Of a stretch of 64,000 nucleotides of DNA, positions 1 to 12,960 are shown piece by piece. The translations under genes and the position numbers were made by a program. How positions within the stretch are numbered: the first letter of the stretch is position 1; every line of letters starts with the position of its first letter. The notes under the pieces were generated by a model. The model worked only from the letters and a program-made list of their open reading frames with translations. It had not been told where the DNA came from and made no database searches. The DNA comes from Patiria pectinifera (taxonomy: Eukaryota; Echinodermata; Asteroidea; Valvatida; Asterinidae), in contig CM057148.1 in the NCBI GenBank assembly GCA_029964075.1, positions 23,739,916 to 23,803,915 on the forward strand. The letters run 5' to 3'.

Positions 1-431
1 TTAAAATTATGGCACCTGGTGTCGAGTCATTTTCAAGAAAATAGTATTTTTGTATACATTTCCAACGGTGGTCGGCCGACCACCGTTGGAAAAACCTAAC
101 TATTTTTCAACTACTGCTCCAAATTTACAATTTGTTTTCAGTCCAAATTTTGTTTGCTATTGGTTACATGTTCATGAACGGGTGCAGGCCAGCTAGACTG
201 GTTCCCTTACCTTACAATTTTTTGACATCTATAAAATGATCCATTTTATCTTTAGTGGAGTCAGGGAACCAGACTACTTAAACATTTTTGTTTTTCTTGG
301 TTTTTCAAGCATTTTCGTAACACAAAACTTCAAACATGTCAGTTAAACAATATTTGATCTATTATACTAACCCCTCAAATAGTTCATTTCTGAAAATTGC
401 AGCAAAAGCCAATGATGTATATTCCCTTTAA
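1..431 (-). mobile_element. Family A TTAA-MITE, copy 1 (cut by window start)
   Basis: The right end reads TGTATATTCCCTTTAA, the inverted form of the family's TTAAAGGGAATATACA end, with TTAA at 428-431. The body contains a perfect 30-bp palindrome at 61-90 (centre TCGGCCGA) and the inverted GTCTGGTTCCCTGAC-type stem shared by the family. It belongs to the subfamily with CCCCTCAAATAGTTCATTTC next to the terminus. No coding capacity. A TTAA target and no added duplication bases suggest mobilisation by a piggyBac-type transposase (inference). Confidence 0.85.
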
Positions 432-1649
432 TGGGTTGTGTGGGGTACTTGCATTGTTCTCCTTGTGTTCCCTTTCTTTATAATTCCTCTTGTGGGTACG
501 GTCAGATAAAAAACAAAATGTGGGGTACCATTGTTCCAAGTTTGTGCGAGTACCCCACAAGAACCCTCTCTAAAACAAAACACTGCTGCCAAACGACAGA
601 AATATCACCCCCAAAACAACACAAGAACTATATCACCCCCAAAAAAGAAGAAATATCACTGAAACAAAAGAAATATCACTGAAAAAAAGAAATATTACTG
701 AAAATATACTCATTTATACACTTTACACAAATTAATAAAAGTATGAACGTCGTGGTTTGAATTACGCTTGCTTGATTCGAGTAAATACATCCCATCGCCT
801 GTCTTTCTAATCTTTCGTATAGTGTTTTGGATTTAAACAAAACTCACTGTCTGATAAACTTTAAAATGATGAAAGTTTCAGAACTAAATAATACAATAAG
901 TAAATTGCAACGTCAGATTTTCCTTTGTTCGGTTAACGACTTCAGTAGGAAAATGTACGTTGGCCGATTCTTTGCGGACATTTTTTTTGTTATCATGAAC
1001 AAAGCATCTCTTGTTGCAACAACATGGGATTTTCTCCCCACGACAACCAGAAGTTATTACAACGAAGTTACGTGTTTCAAAATGGACAGTGACTCAGGTA
1101 AACAGTTTACGCAATGTGCGCGTATCAAGTGATCGTTGTTTCGCTTCAACAGCTGCCAGTCTGGCAGCAAGGGGATTGGGTTCAGAGTCCTACCACAACT
1201 TTCTCATCCCCCCTCGAGTCCCAGGAGCTGGAACCTGTCTTGGAACTTTTAGCCCGGGTCCCATGCCAGGGGTCTATCGATACGAAAAGTCAATGGAGCG
1301 TGGCATCGATTTTGTCCGCTCGGGTGGATCTGTTTGGAGAGGAGCTGTTCCGAAGTGGTTGCTTTGGCTGGTGGGTTATAAGGCAGCGGGTCATGGGTGC
1401 ATGGAGGGTGTACCGTGAGAATTGCAGTGGGGCTGGGGTGAAGTCATTGCCCGACTGGTAAAGATGGGGAATTTGAAGACATTTGTCGAAGTAGTTAGGT
1501 ATATATTAAAGAAACAGAGAACACTAGGAAGGGAATCAGAATCATATCATGGAGTTACGAAGGCAAGCATCTGAAGACGTCTCCACTACTTCAGTACAGT
1601 ACTGAGTTACCTTGCCTTGTTCCACCTTTTAAAAATTGAAAAGTCAGCT
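432..1649. other. No gene recognised
   Basis: Contains short AAAGAAATATCAC repeats (595-690) and a moderately GC-rich stretch 1140-1460 whose overlapping frames have no similarity I recognise. Confidence 0.5.
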
Positions 1650-1865
1650 TAAAACTCGAATCTCCAAAAGTCGCCTCGAAACTCGAAAAGTCAACTCAAC
1701 ACTCTAAGGCGAAGTGAAAACTCAAAACGTCTACTCAAAGCTCAAAAGGTCAACCTCGAAACTCGAAAAGTCAACTCAACAAAAAAACTCGAAAAGTCAA
1801 CAAAACACTCGAAAGGTCAAGTAGAAACTCAAAACTCTACAGCTGAAAACTCAAATCCTCGAAGC
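1650..1865. repeat. Minisatellite, CTCGAAAAGTCAACTCAA-like units
   Basis: Irregular short tandem copies of AACTCGAAAAGTCAACTCAA with unit length near 18-22 bp. Composition-driven; no gene. Confidence 0.75.
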
Positions 1866-2094
1866 TGACGTTGGTATTATCAATATTACTCCCTCGAAAA
1901 CGACGACTAATTAACGTATATGTTTTGGAAGTTTCCTCAAAATGTAAAGTAGCACTGAGCTAAAACTTCAACAGTTGTAACATGTGTTTTTATTCCTCCA
2001 TGGTTGTAATGCACCTTACGAGCTAAGATTTTTAGCAATTTTGTTGCTCCAAAAGAAAGAAAATGCACGAAGAACAAATGAACTTACGCACCTA

Positions 2095-2224
2095 CACTGC
2101 AAAAACTGTAGTGTTCATTTAACACCATTCGGTATCTATATAGGACAACACCAGTACAATTTAACACCAGATGGTCCTATATCGATATCAATGGTGTAAA
2201 TTTAACACTGCAGTTTTTGCAGTG
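2095..2224. mobile_element. Family C 130-bp foldback MITE, copy 1
   Basis: Ends CACTGCAAAAACTG and CAGTTTTTGCAGTG, with arms pairing over nearly the whole 130 bp (TTTAACACCATTCGGTATCT against its inverse). The flanking dinucleotide TA (2093-2094 and 2225-2226) is duplicated. No coding capacity. Confidence 0.92.
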
Positions 2225-3004
2225 TAAGATTCTGTCATGCGAGCTATGATGGGGGTATAAATCTCGTCAAAATCACGGTAACAAGATTTCATGATTGACA
2301 AGCTATCAGAGGAGACGGGATGGTGTTTGTGGATGTGACGGTGGGTCGGCCTGCAACCCCTGCGTCATTCATCGGCACAATTGCCGTTGATTCGCTCCTA
2401 ACTACTGCACAATCAAACCAAACCAGCCTTAGACTGTGGTATCATCAGGAAAGAACGGCGGTGGGTCAGCGAGTTAAGCTGACAGGTGACGGGTGATTCC
2501 CATGAGGATTTCCCGGTGAGTCGCCCCAGTAGGACACGCTGCTCGTCCTTTCATCTCGGACTTTTCCTGGACAATACCAACTTGACGACTCTGACGAGAG
2601 TCATATCCCTAGATCCTTCTACAAACATCGGACGCTTGGAGTTGGTTTTTTTTGGTAATATGGTTGCTTAAGGCAGAAAGGATAAATTACCTATTGGACA
2701 ATACCACCGTTAATGAGGTTTTCTAGATGGCATTGTTCGTAGTGTGAAAAGGGGGTGGTTGTGTATTTTGGAATCAGACGGGGATCCCAGACCACAAAAC
2801 GACAGATCCAGGCAAACCTTGAAGACTGACTGATGTCTTCCAGAAACTTTGAACACTTTTTTTTTTTTGGTCGAGGAGTAACACTTGCTTTACTTTACTG
2901 CCCAATTACAAGTCAAGTTGTGAGCACTTCAACACAGTTTCTTTACGCATTTTTTACTATAAACGTAATGCATGTTTGGCATTCAAGATTGCATTTGTGA
3001 AATC

Positions 3005-3190
3005 CCGAGTCAGATTTTACTGGATTTGACCTGATACCTTTCAGCGTGAAAATGACACTTTACCGGGTCAAAATTACACTTCTGCGGACCATTTTCCCGG
3101 TCATTTTGACTCGGAAACATTGACAAAATGTCATTTAAAGAATCAGGTCAAACGGGACCCGTATTTCGGGTCAAATCTGATCCAGGACTT
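3005..3190. repeat. Family E GGGTCA-rich repeat, copy 1
   Basis: A single unit of the repeat arrayed at 9440-10690. It shares TTTACCGGGTCAAAAT, CCCGGTCATTTTGACTCGGA and CGGGTCAAATCTGATCC. Multiple GGGTCA/TGACCC hexamers face each other. Confidence 0.75.
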
Positions 3191-4799
3191 TTTAGAGAGT
3201 AATACGTGTTAATTGTTGCAGTAATCAGACCTCTAAGCCAATTTATGGGTTCAAATAGGAATGACCTGTTTTTAAGATTTTTGTTGTTGAACATAACGGA
3301 CTAATTATAAAAAGACAACGTGATGTTAAACACTTCGGTTTTCGGTAGTTCATGAAAACCATGGCTGATAAGTGCCAGACGGAACTGCATTAAGTTAGGG
3401 GATTTATCAAGTCTTAAAGTCACATCACCTGAAAAGGCCAAAGCACCCAAAATGGTCAATTAGCTGGCTATTGTCATATAACGGACTTGTTGCAATGACG
3501 GAGATTGCGAAAGTTTACTGTAGCGAGCCGAAATCTTCCCCTGAAAAGAATAGACACTCAACGCGGCCAGGGGCCCATAGGTTGACACGGTTCTTGGTTT
3601 TTACTGTCATATCGGAGTCTAATTTGGACCGTTTACTCCGATGTCAACGACTTCCATGACAATGTCTTTATCGCAAAAGCCCCACAGTGAATTAACTCCG
3701 CGATGGCAGCGATCGTGAAGAGAGTATCGCGTTTTACCGGAGCTCCTAGGTTTGCTCTGGAGATGACCGGAGCCCACTGCCCGAAACGTTGGCAGCGGAG
3801 CCTGGTGTCCAATACCAAAAGTTGGGATAAACAAAAGAAGGAAAAAAGGTACTCAATCTGTCCAGGTTTCGAGCACTGAGCATACAATCCCAATTGGAAC
3901 ATCATCGGCAACACGACTATCCTTGCTTCTTTGTGAACCAACGGACGGAGTGACCGCCAAACTGTCTAATCCATTTGCCTTGTCCCGATAAGGGATCGAA
4001 GCGATTTAAATCGATCCACAAGATCAAGCTTAGCCTATCATCCAGTATTACTGTCAGAATCCCAAGTAATTTTTTTTTTAAACCGAGCGGCCCTCCCGCT
4101 GGCTAAATGTGCCACGAACTCCAATGAACTCATGACCAATCGAAGACGCTCTTTCTCGTGGGGGCTTGGGCGTTGACAGCCCGCCTCCACCCCACGCAAA
4201 CTCCACAGAGCGTTACTCTCTCTCTACAACCCCGTGGTATTTTCCGACTTATTAACTTCGGACTTTGGTGGGGTTATCGAGCGAAGTGGATATTTTTCGA
4301 TTTTTGTGTGGTGATACATGATACGTGTGCCACCGTAATGAGAATTATTCGGTTAATTTGCCAGTGGATCTGAAGGTTTATTAACGTAGGGTTAATCAAT
4401 TACAGTGAATTACAACGCTCCATTAGATGTTGGTTGATTTCAGATTTGTTGTATCTAGTAGAATTATAGCATGAAGGCGCAGCCTCTAAGGGGGATTTCC
4501 ATTCACCCTGTAGGCGAGAAAATAAGTTCAGTAAGGGGGTGAGTGACAAAAAATGTGAGACCGGCGTTTTCTGGATTCGTTTTTGACTTGACAAAAATCC
4601 TTTCCGTCTTGTTCCCAAAATTTGTAACTACAACTTTTTTTTAAACTTTGTTGAATTTTACTGGATTTTCGGTACCTAGGCTATATATCTAGTCCTTGAC
4701 TTCGTTTCGCCAAGGATCATTGTTAATTAACAAACTGCTCTTAGCCTACCTCGGATCAATTGTGAGGCATTTTGACTCGATAAAATAAATCCCACGGTA

Positions 4800-4990
4800 C
4801 GATTTCTTGTTGTTTAAAGTTATGTTGGATCATTTTGCTCATGTTGCGTTTTTGTTTCATTTGAAGCAACAAACTTGCTACAAGTAGTGTGCATAACAAC
4901 TTTGAGGAGGATTTAGCTAAGCAGGCTATACAATTTGGAATTAACCATAATTATGCACCATTTTTAGTCTCGTAACTGGACTCCTCTGGG
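4800..4990 (+). repeat. Family H-related fragment
   Basis: TTTGAAGCAACAAACTTGCT, GTGTGCATAACAACTTTGAG and TATGCACCATTTTTAGTCTC parallel the fragment at 21163-21350. Confidence 0.45.
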
Positions 4991-5285
4991 TCGTATTTGG
5001 TAAGGCCACAACCGCAATTGCCACAAGGTGGGCGGAGAAGCCCTTCAAACGCCCCCAATTTCCAGCAGGGGTTCTTACCCCTCCCTGCGGGGTAATTAAG
5101 TCTTTATGTCCCTGCTCCTGTTATTATTTGGCATGACAAAGGAAACAGCTTAAGATTTTTTCCCAAACGAGTCATTTTTTGGAAACCCTGCTTCTTCTTA
5201 TTTGTGTGGTCAGATTATGTGGTACATACCGGAGTTCTGAATGCCAGATTTTGCCCAAATCGACAGAGATACTGGTTTTGTTTGA

Positions 5286-5955
5286 AAGTGATGACTTGAC
5301 CAGAGTGAGTTGAGTCTCGACCAGAGTGACTTGAGCCTTGACCAGAGTTATTTGAGACTTGACCAGAGTGAATTGATACTTGACCAGAGTGACTTGAGAC
5401 ATGACCAGAGTGACTTGAGACATGGCCAGAGTGACTTGAGACATGACCACAGTGACTTGAGACTTAGAGACCACAGTAACTTGAGACTTGACCCTATTTA
5501 CTTAAGGCATGACCTGACTGACTTGAGGCTTGACCAGAGTGACTTGATACTTGACCAGAGTGATTTGGGACTTGACCCAATTGACTTGAGACTTGACCAG
5601 AGTGACTGAGACTTGACCAGAGTGACTTGACACTTGATCAGAGTGTCTTGAGACTTGACCAAACTGACTTGAGACTTGACCAAAGTGACTTGAGACTTGA
5701 CGCGTGTGACTTCAGACTTCAACCGGAATGTTTTGAGACTTGACCTGAGTGACTTGAAACTTGACAAGAGTGACTTGACCCCATCATGGATTCGATATTT
5801 GACCAGAGTGACTTGAGACTTGACCAGAGTGACTTGAGACTTGACCAGTTGATTCGAGACCTGAACAGAGTAACTTGAGACTTTATCAGAACATGGAGCT
5901 AGGAACACAGACTAGACTATAGTGGCTTGAGACTTGACCAGAGCGATTTGAGACT
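5286..5955. repeat. 21-bp minisatellite, GACTTGACCAGAGTGACTTGA
   Basis: About thirty diverged copies of a 21-bp unit. Because the unit is a multiple of three, long frames with seven-residue repeats appear on both strands (for example TLVKSQV on the minus strand). These are not evidence of a protein. Confidence 0.93.
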
Positions 5956-7089
5956 CCGGCACCACGGTGACTTAAGAATCGGACCTCGACTGTTATGTGT
6001 ATTAAATGAAAAGCAGGACAGCCTTTTTGCTTTCAATGGACCCATTTTCGGGAATCGAGATATCGCCTGATTGAAAAGAGCCAGTATTAAGCGCATCTAT
6101 TCAAACCCTTTGCCGTCGTTTTTAGGATTTGCCGAAGCTTACATATTGGCTGCTGTGCGATCTCGGCAGGGTTGTCAAAATGAGTGGAACGGTAAATTTG
6201 GCATGACAAATTTCAGGGGAACAGGCTCCGGGTAATAATGTACGCGTGGAACGTGTTACCTGTGACGTCTCACAATAATATAGCAGGAGCCAGGGGTCAT
6301 TTATTCACCGGAAATGACCAAGTGTTTGGTGGGGTTTTTTTGTTGTTGAAAAGGTTACACCTTGGGGAATTCGAATTTGGCTAGTCTTATGGTTACCTGG
6401 CGGTGGACCTGGATACCACTACCAGGAGCAGATAAGTGACATCACACATGGAAATGAAAAATACGGCGAATGTGCAGTACTGAGAAGAACACGGGCCATG
6501 CTTAAGAATTATTCCGGAGTATTATTATGTCTGAGTAATTTGAATAGCATATTCAATCTCAAGGACCATTTGATTACGCTATTTTAGGTGTCTATTGCCA
6601 AGCAACAGCATCCTCCTTAGCAACAAACCTTTGTCAGGGGCAACCGACAGGCAACCCAAACATGTACTCATGTTTTGCATTTTAATATTTTGGCCACATC
6701 AAATGGAACGGTCTCCACCGTTACACCAATCACATTTCAGGAGATGTACACACGCAGTGCAGAAGGGAACAGTTTGCTGAGAGTTGGAATCACGTGGCCA
6801 CAACAACAACATGATCTATACTGATTGGGAAATACCCATGTGCCAAATAGGGAATGGAAACCAATGCTATATTCACATGTAACTACTGTTGCTGGGCGTA
6901 TGCCATATTCTCAATGGGCAGTGCGTAGATATTGCTATGCATTCTGTTGTGCCGAACAGTTGCTAATTATAACAAACACGGGAGATACAAAAGATGGTTG
7001 TCTTTCTTTCGGGAAGGTATCGATACAACCATATCGATTTCTCTCCCGTTTCCATTGATATAGCAGCCTCAATCATCCAGCCTATACTT
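5956..7089. other. No gene recognised
   Basis: Unique sequence of mixed composition. Only short chance frames; no terminal repeats found. Confidence 0.5.
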
Positions 7090-7340
7090 TGATCGGTCTC
7101 AATGATCTCTGACAGACGTAGAGCTAGCTTCAAGGTTGACAACAGGGGGAACGACCGCGATTCTATTCAACAGCCCCCGCGAAAACAGTGTCACTTGGCC
7201 GGGGAATCCATTCACCCCGAGCTCCACTCGGAGATTGATCCCCCACCGGCTTTTGTCAGCTTCTGTCCGCCGACAATACGGCTAATCTAACGGCGGGCCG
7301 ACCCCCAAGCCGCTCGCTCAATACCCTCGGCCCCGGAGTG
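7090..7340. other. GC-rich unique island, candidate conserved non-coding element
   Basis: Markedly richer in GC than its flanks (for example ACGGCGGGCCGACCCCCAAG), with no repeat similarity in the window and no convincing frame. Confidence 0.3.
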
Positions 7341-8869
7341 CCCCGGACTAATGTGCCATTGTTTCAGTCAATCGACCATGAGTCTTTTTGTCCACCCATC
7401 TCCTGGGGGGATTATCTGCCTTTTTCAACTGTCGAAGAAGTCTCCCTTCGTCTTTACTTTTTACTGGTTTATTTGTTCATCGGATTGAGCTGGCTTTTGT
7501 ACAGATGGGATAGAAGCCATCTAGAGCTCTGTAGCACACTGAATAGAATGGCAGCGGAGTAACTTCTGCTATTTCTGTTATCTTCTGATAGAAAGTAAAT
7601 CATCTTCTGTCCTCCTGACAGTCCAAGGAGGGACATCAACACGGAGGAACTACCTTAAGTCAGTAATTAGAAGCCAAAACCCAACAGCTTTTGCCATTAA
7701 CTTTAGACTCGGATTGCGGGAAATTGAAAACCTCAAGAAAAAAAGGGTTTCGCCAGGAACTTTTCCCTTTCAGACCGATCAACGATAGGAGACAGTGGAC
7801 ACTGATGAGGAGTACAACACTTCAATAATCTGCAAACGACATTCTGACTCAATTATAGAATATATAAAAAAAAATATAGAATTATAAAAGTAGGTACAGT
7901 TCTTTTGTCTTTCCACATCAATGCAAATGTTTGGTATCAATATCATTTCATTGACATGAATTTATTTTATCCTATACTCTTCTTCACTGCACTCTGACAA
8001 TGATGCACCAGCCCCTTGCACTATCCACCGCAGGTCATCAACTTCTGCACCCCTTCTAGTACCCCAGGGGTGTACTTAAGCACCCCTATCACCCAAATGG
8101 GGCACAACATTCCACCCATGACAGTACCCCCAAAGACCCGTATATGAGGGATGTCAGTCGCCCCCACTGAACAAAAGAAAATGGTCATCTTCATTGATCC
8201 ATCGAGCCCCGTCCCGAGCTCTCAATCACCAAAGATGGGTCTCAGTACCCGCTACACAATGCGGTCCCGGACTGGGCCAACAATCGGTTAATTACCTCTT
8301 AAATCCATGGGATAAAAGGCGTATCCCTTTTACCAAATTAAGCTGACAGTTTATTTTGGGCAGTGGAGAAAAGGGCAGCATGTTTGTCTACAGCTCTCAT
8401 TTCAGACGGTCGGTCTGATACGATACCCGAAACCCCGACTTCAATCAAAACCAAATTGTGGAATTTGACAGAAACAAAAATGGCTGCTTTCTGACATGAC
8501 AAATAGCGATCCGATGAACATGTTGGCAATATAAACTGTTCCTTCATTTAACTGTTGCCTGTTCATATTACAAATCGTATTGCGATGATTACTTCCAAGG
8601 CTGATGGAATGTTTTATGGATGAATGGGCAGACGGACGAACTTGAACGCGGGATATCAAAGCGCGAATCCGCTGACAATTGCAACTAATTGCCAGGAGGC
8701 GAACTGTCAAAATTCCTCTGACGGTACTGCAGGCGTGCAGCCCGCACACCGTCCGCAATTACACAAGCAAAATGAGCCGCTGTGTATTCTGCACCATCTT
8801 CCCTCAATCTCTCGAAATAAAAAAAAGGCTCCACAGTAATAAGAAGTGTCAAATCAACGCTCCATCATT

Positions 8870-8975
8870 CCGTGTTTGCCTACAGGTGAGGCGCCGAGCC
8901 AAGGTCTCGGCCGTGTCTCGATAATCTAATAGCCCGCTGGATTAGCTGAATTATCCCGGCGGCTCGTCAGCTCCC
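8870..8975. other. Candidate conserved non-coding element
   Basis: CTCGATAATCTAATAGCC and GGATTAGCTGAATTATCCCG contain several TAAT/GGATTA homeodomain words between GC-rich stretches. No frame. Confidence 0.3.
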
Positions 8976-9439
8976 TATACCCGCTAGGAGTTCAGAAGAA
9001 CTCGGCAAAAAAAAGATACAAAAATATCTCCCCACCCTCACAGAACGCGCTGTATCGATCCGCTGAACCAAAGCTGCGAAAACAATACGATATCCTTAAT
9101 TATGAACTAAGAGATAGGAATTCACGCTGGGGCGAGCATTCAGGCGCCAAATAAAAACCGCGGGAAAACACCGATGCACTTTTTCTGTTATTATTTTTGG
9201 GAGTTAGTGAATGATCTACCTGCAGAGATATTGACAGGATGTCATCTTTTTTTGGTGGCAGGATCAAGACAGGAGGGAAAAGCTGGTGACAGGATTAACT
9301 AGATACGCTTAGCGCCCAATCTGGACATGCTAAACATTCGGGCCTTTATAGCAGCAAAACCAAAATTAAACATGGAAGACCCGGCTTTCAAAAGAAAGTC
9401 GAACAACGTAGAACGAAAACGAAAACTTAATTTAAATAT

Positions 9440-10690
9440 TGAGGTAGGAAATGATTATCATGTTCGACACAGAAGAACAGAAGAGAGTTCACGGAAACCA
9501 AATCATGGCATGAGGGGCAAGAGAAGACCAAAAACCTTGGCAAAAGTGTCAAAATGACCCAGAGAAGTGAACTTTTAACCATGACAAGTATTAGGCCAAG
9601 TAGAAGAGGGTTACAATATACCAGGATTAGGCCTTATTGAAATGCGGGACATGCTTAACATGTTCGACAGATTAGAACAGAGGGGACTTAATACGGAAAA
9701 CCAAATCATGACATGATGGACAACAGACAGTAAGTATACACTCTTATACGTACCTGGTGAGTTTTGACCCGAAATCGACGTTCTATTTGGCCTAATACTT
9801 TTCAGGATAAAAAAATATATATATATGACATTTTCTGGGTGGAAATGACACTTCTCTTGATCACTTTCCTGGTCATTTTGACCCGGAAGCCTTGGCAAAA
9901 ATGTCAGAATGACCCAGAAATGTGTCATTTCTGACCCTGAAAGTATAAGGCCAAAAAGAATCAGGCATTCCGGGTCAAATTTGACCCGGGACTTTGGTTA
10001 AAATATATACGATTGGGCCTACGGAAATGTAGAAAATTATAGGAGATGCTTAGCATATTCGACGGTAAGAACAGAGGGGAGTTTATATGGAAACCAAATC
10101 ATCACATGATTGGCAACACACAGTACGTACAATAAGTACCTGGTGAATTTTGACCCGAAATCGAGGTTCTATTTGGCCTAATACTTTTCAGGATATGACA
10201 TTTTTTTGGGTCAAACTGACACTTCCCTTGAACACTTGCCGGGTCATTTGATTCGGAAGCCTTAACAAAAGTGTCAAAATGACCCAGAAATGTGTCATTT
10301 TTCACCCTGAAAGTCTTAGGCCAAAAGGAAGCCTGTTTCCGGGTCGAATCTGAGACGAGAATGTTAACATGTTTAGAACAGACGGGAGTTTGTACATGTT
10401 ATATACGGAAACCAAATCATGATTATGATGGGCAACATACAGCAAGTTCACTCTGAAAAGTCCCTAGTCAGATCGACACGGATTGGACTGATCCTTGTTT
10501 TATGGTATAAAAATGCCACTTTCCGAGTCAAAACGACACTCCTCTGGATCATTTTCCGGGTCATTATGAACCCAAAAAAACTTAGCACAAAGTGCTACTT
10601 TGACCCGGAAAAGTGTCATCTTTGACCCTGAAAGGGTTGGGTCAAACAGAACCCCAAATCCTGGTCAATCTGAACAGGCCACATAGGATC
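9440..10690. repeat. Degenerate tandem array of family E units (about 350-390 bp)
   Basis: About four successive diverged units. Each runs from a TTCGACA..AGAACAGAGGGGA block through GGAAACCAAATCATGA, a GTACCTGGTGA(A/G)TTTTGACCCG block, TATTTGGCCTAATACTTTTC, then GACCCGGAAGCCTT..ACAAAAGTGTCAAAATGACC. A perfect 20-bp palindrome CCGGGTCAAATTTGACCCGG lies at 9970-9989. Open frames on either strand here are repeat-derived. Confidence 0.8.
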
Positions 10691-12146
10691 ATTTGCAATT
10701 ACCCGGAAGAGTACCTACATATTTAACGAGGAACACCTTGCAAACCAAAAAAAAGCTGGGGATGGTATACTAAATACCTCCTAAAGTCCGCCTGGAATTG
10801 TATTGCTATTAGGGGAAAAAAAGAACATCGTTGAAAGTTGTTTAAAAAGTGTGCTTCCTGATGCACTTTTGTACGTGAATTAGCAACGGAATTCAGTTAC
10901 GGGCCTAAAAAATGTTTGCATATATTGTACAAGCATTACATTCACTGTGTGGACTTCGGAACAAAATAGGTCCACATAAACCAGGTAGCAGCGACGTTGT
11001 GTGGACTTGCCCACGTCCACACAAGGTTTTCTCCTCTCTTGAAAACAGGTTTAGAGGCATTTTGGGGTTAGGTATATCAGTGGCAAAAGAAGAGAAACAC
11101 TAGAGATAGGGAAAAAATGGGTTGAAAGAGCTTTCAGTGTGAGTAAAATTAGGTTTTTCACGTTTTTCTTATACACGAAAACAAAGGAATGTCCACACTA
11201 CGTAGCGTAAACATGTCTGTGTTGCTCTGTGTTTTCTCAAAATATATAGTAGCTACTGAACTCAAACCTTTAACCAGACATGCAAAGAAGTGAATGTAAA
11301 ATAGAAGAAAGTGGAATCCTTAATATCGACGAGTACAAATCTTGGAAAAAAGTCTTGATTCCGTTGACAGGAGAAAAAACTCTTAAGAATCGGCGATCCA
11401 CGGACGATCTACATGCCCAAAAGGACTATAAAGATTCAAGACAAAGTAACGACTGGCTGTATATGCCCTGCTACAACCTGTCGTGATGAATTGGTTTTGG
11501 AAGGGTTCATGCACCACACTCGACGCGACGGGACCCGACCTGAAACCCTTCCCCTCCTTCGCCCTGTTGAGCTGTCATCTCAAGACTGGCTACGGAACAA
11601 ACCGGCCAAATTTGGGTTTAAAACCCGTGAAAATGGTTCAATTCGGATTAGTTCCGGGCGGGCAGAGCCTATGGGGAGTTAACACAGACGGGTGTACCAC
11701 AGGGGTTGATTTTTTCTTTTTTTCAAAACATGACTAACACCCCGAGGGGAATGTCAGCGTTGTGGACAAGGCGATGCGACGGGGTCGATCATCCGAAATG
11801 CTCGCAACGGATCCTGACAACAATCGGAAGCAAAACAATCAGTGAAGCAACAGAGATTTTGTGGAGCGACGCTCTAAAACATGGAATAAAGATGCTTCGG
11901 CCTGAAATAAAAAAGACACAACACTGGTAATGGGCTGAAGAAACTCTGTGCACCACTCAATTATTTACGGGGAGTTATTGTGGAAGGAGTACATTTGAAG
12001 CGGAATTCACACTGTCATGTTGAGTGAAACATAGAGGAAGTGAATGGGGGAAAAATGAAGAAGATTTCGAATTATTCAGACAGTTAGTTAAAAGTGGTTT
12101 TCGGAAACTGGACATTAGCACTGGGCTAACACTAACGATGATGGCT
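10691..12146. other. No gene recognised
   Basis: Overlapping short frames around 11280-11930 lack splice-site and domain support. Confidence 0.45.
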
Positions 12147-12649
12147 TTAAAGGGAATGTACATCATTGGTTTTTGCTGTAATTTTTTAGAAATGAACTAT
12201 TTGAGGGGTTAGTATAACAGATCAAATATTGTTACAGGTTGGAAAAACCAAGAAAAACAAAAATGTTCAAGTAGTCTGGTTCCCTGACTCCACAAAAGAT
12301 AAAATGGATCAATTTATAGATGATGGGAAATTGTAAGGCAATGGAACCAGTCTAGCTGGCCTGCACCCGTTCATGAACATGTAACCAAAAGCAAACAAAA
12401 TTTGGACTGAAACAATGGTAAATTTGGAGCAGTAGTTGAAAAAATAGTTAGGTTTTTCCAACGCTGGTCGGCCGACCACCGTTGGAAATGTATACAAAAA
12501 TACCATTTTCTTGAAAATGACTTCACACCAGGTGCCATAATTTTACAAGATGCTTGAGACTGTCATTAACCAACATCCTAGTAAGGTATTTCGTAAAAAC
12601 TTGGTAGTTTTATTTTTCGATGTTTGCAAATGTTGTATATTCCCTTTAA
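12147..12649 (+). mobile_element. Family A TTAA-MITE, copy 2
   Basis: Full-length copy bounded by TTAA at 12147-12150 and 12646-12649, with the roughly 24-bp inverted ends starting TTAAAGGGAATGTACATCAT. The internal palindrome near 12459-12486 carries one mismatched pair (GCTGG against CCACC), intermediate between the two subfamilies. Same subfamily as copy 1 (TTTGAGGGGTTAGTATAA). Confidence 0.9.
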
Positions 12650-12960
12650 GAAAGGTATCGTTCGCACTCTCAAAAGTAACCTACCGATTAATACCGACGT
12701 ATTACCACAAGGCTTACTTGGATTACAGATGGTACTGGCACTAAACACCCTGTAAAATTATTCCGTCTGGCTTGCTGTCATTTGGAAGAACTCGGGAAAT
12801 GTGATTTCCACTGATCGTGGAATATCCACTGAGTTGAAAATTTCAACAGGTTTTAGGTTTTGGAAGTTTCCTTTGGATTTTGAGTGGCTTTGAAGTTATT
12901 ATTGGAAACGAACAAAATGCACGAAGTGCAAATGACCCTTTATGCCTTTAAAATAGTATG
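12650..12960 (+). mobile_element. Family H repeat, copy 2
   Basis: GTAACCTACCGATTAATACC, AAATTATTCCGTCTGGCTTG, ATATCCACTGAGTTGAAAAT and AACAAAATGCACGAAGTGC appear in family order. The copy directly follows family A copy 2, so the shared terminal TTAA may have been the insertion site. Confidence 0.7.

Noticed and set aside
5172..5908. Repetitive proteins on both strands (SQVTLVK, LDQSDLR)
   Set aside because: 21-bp minisatellite gives open frames in several phases.
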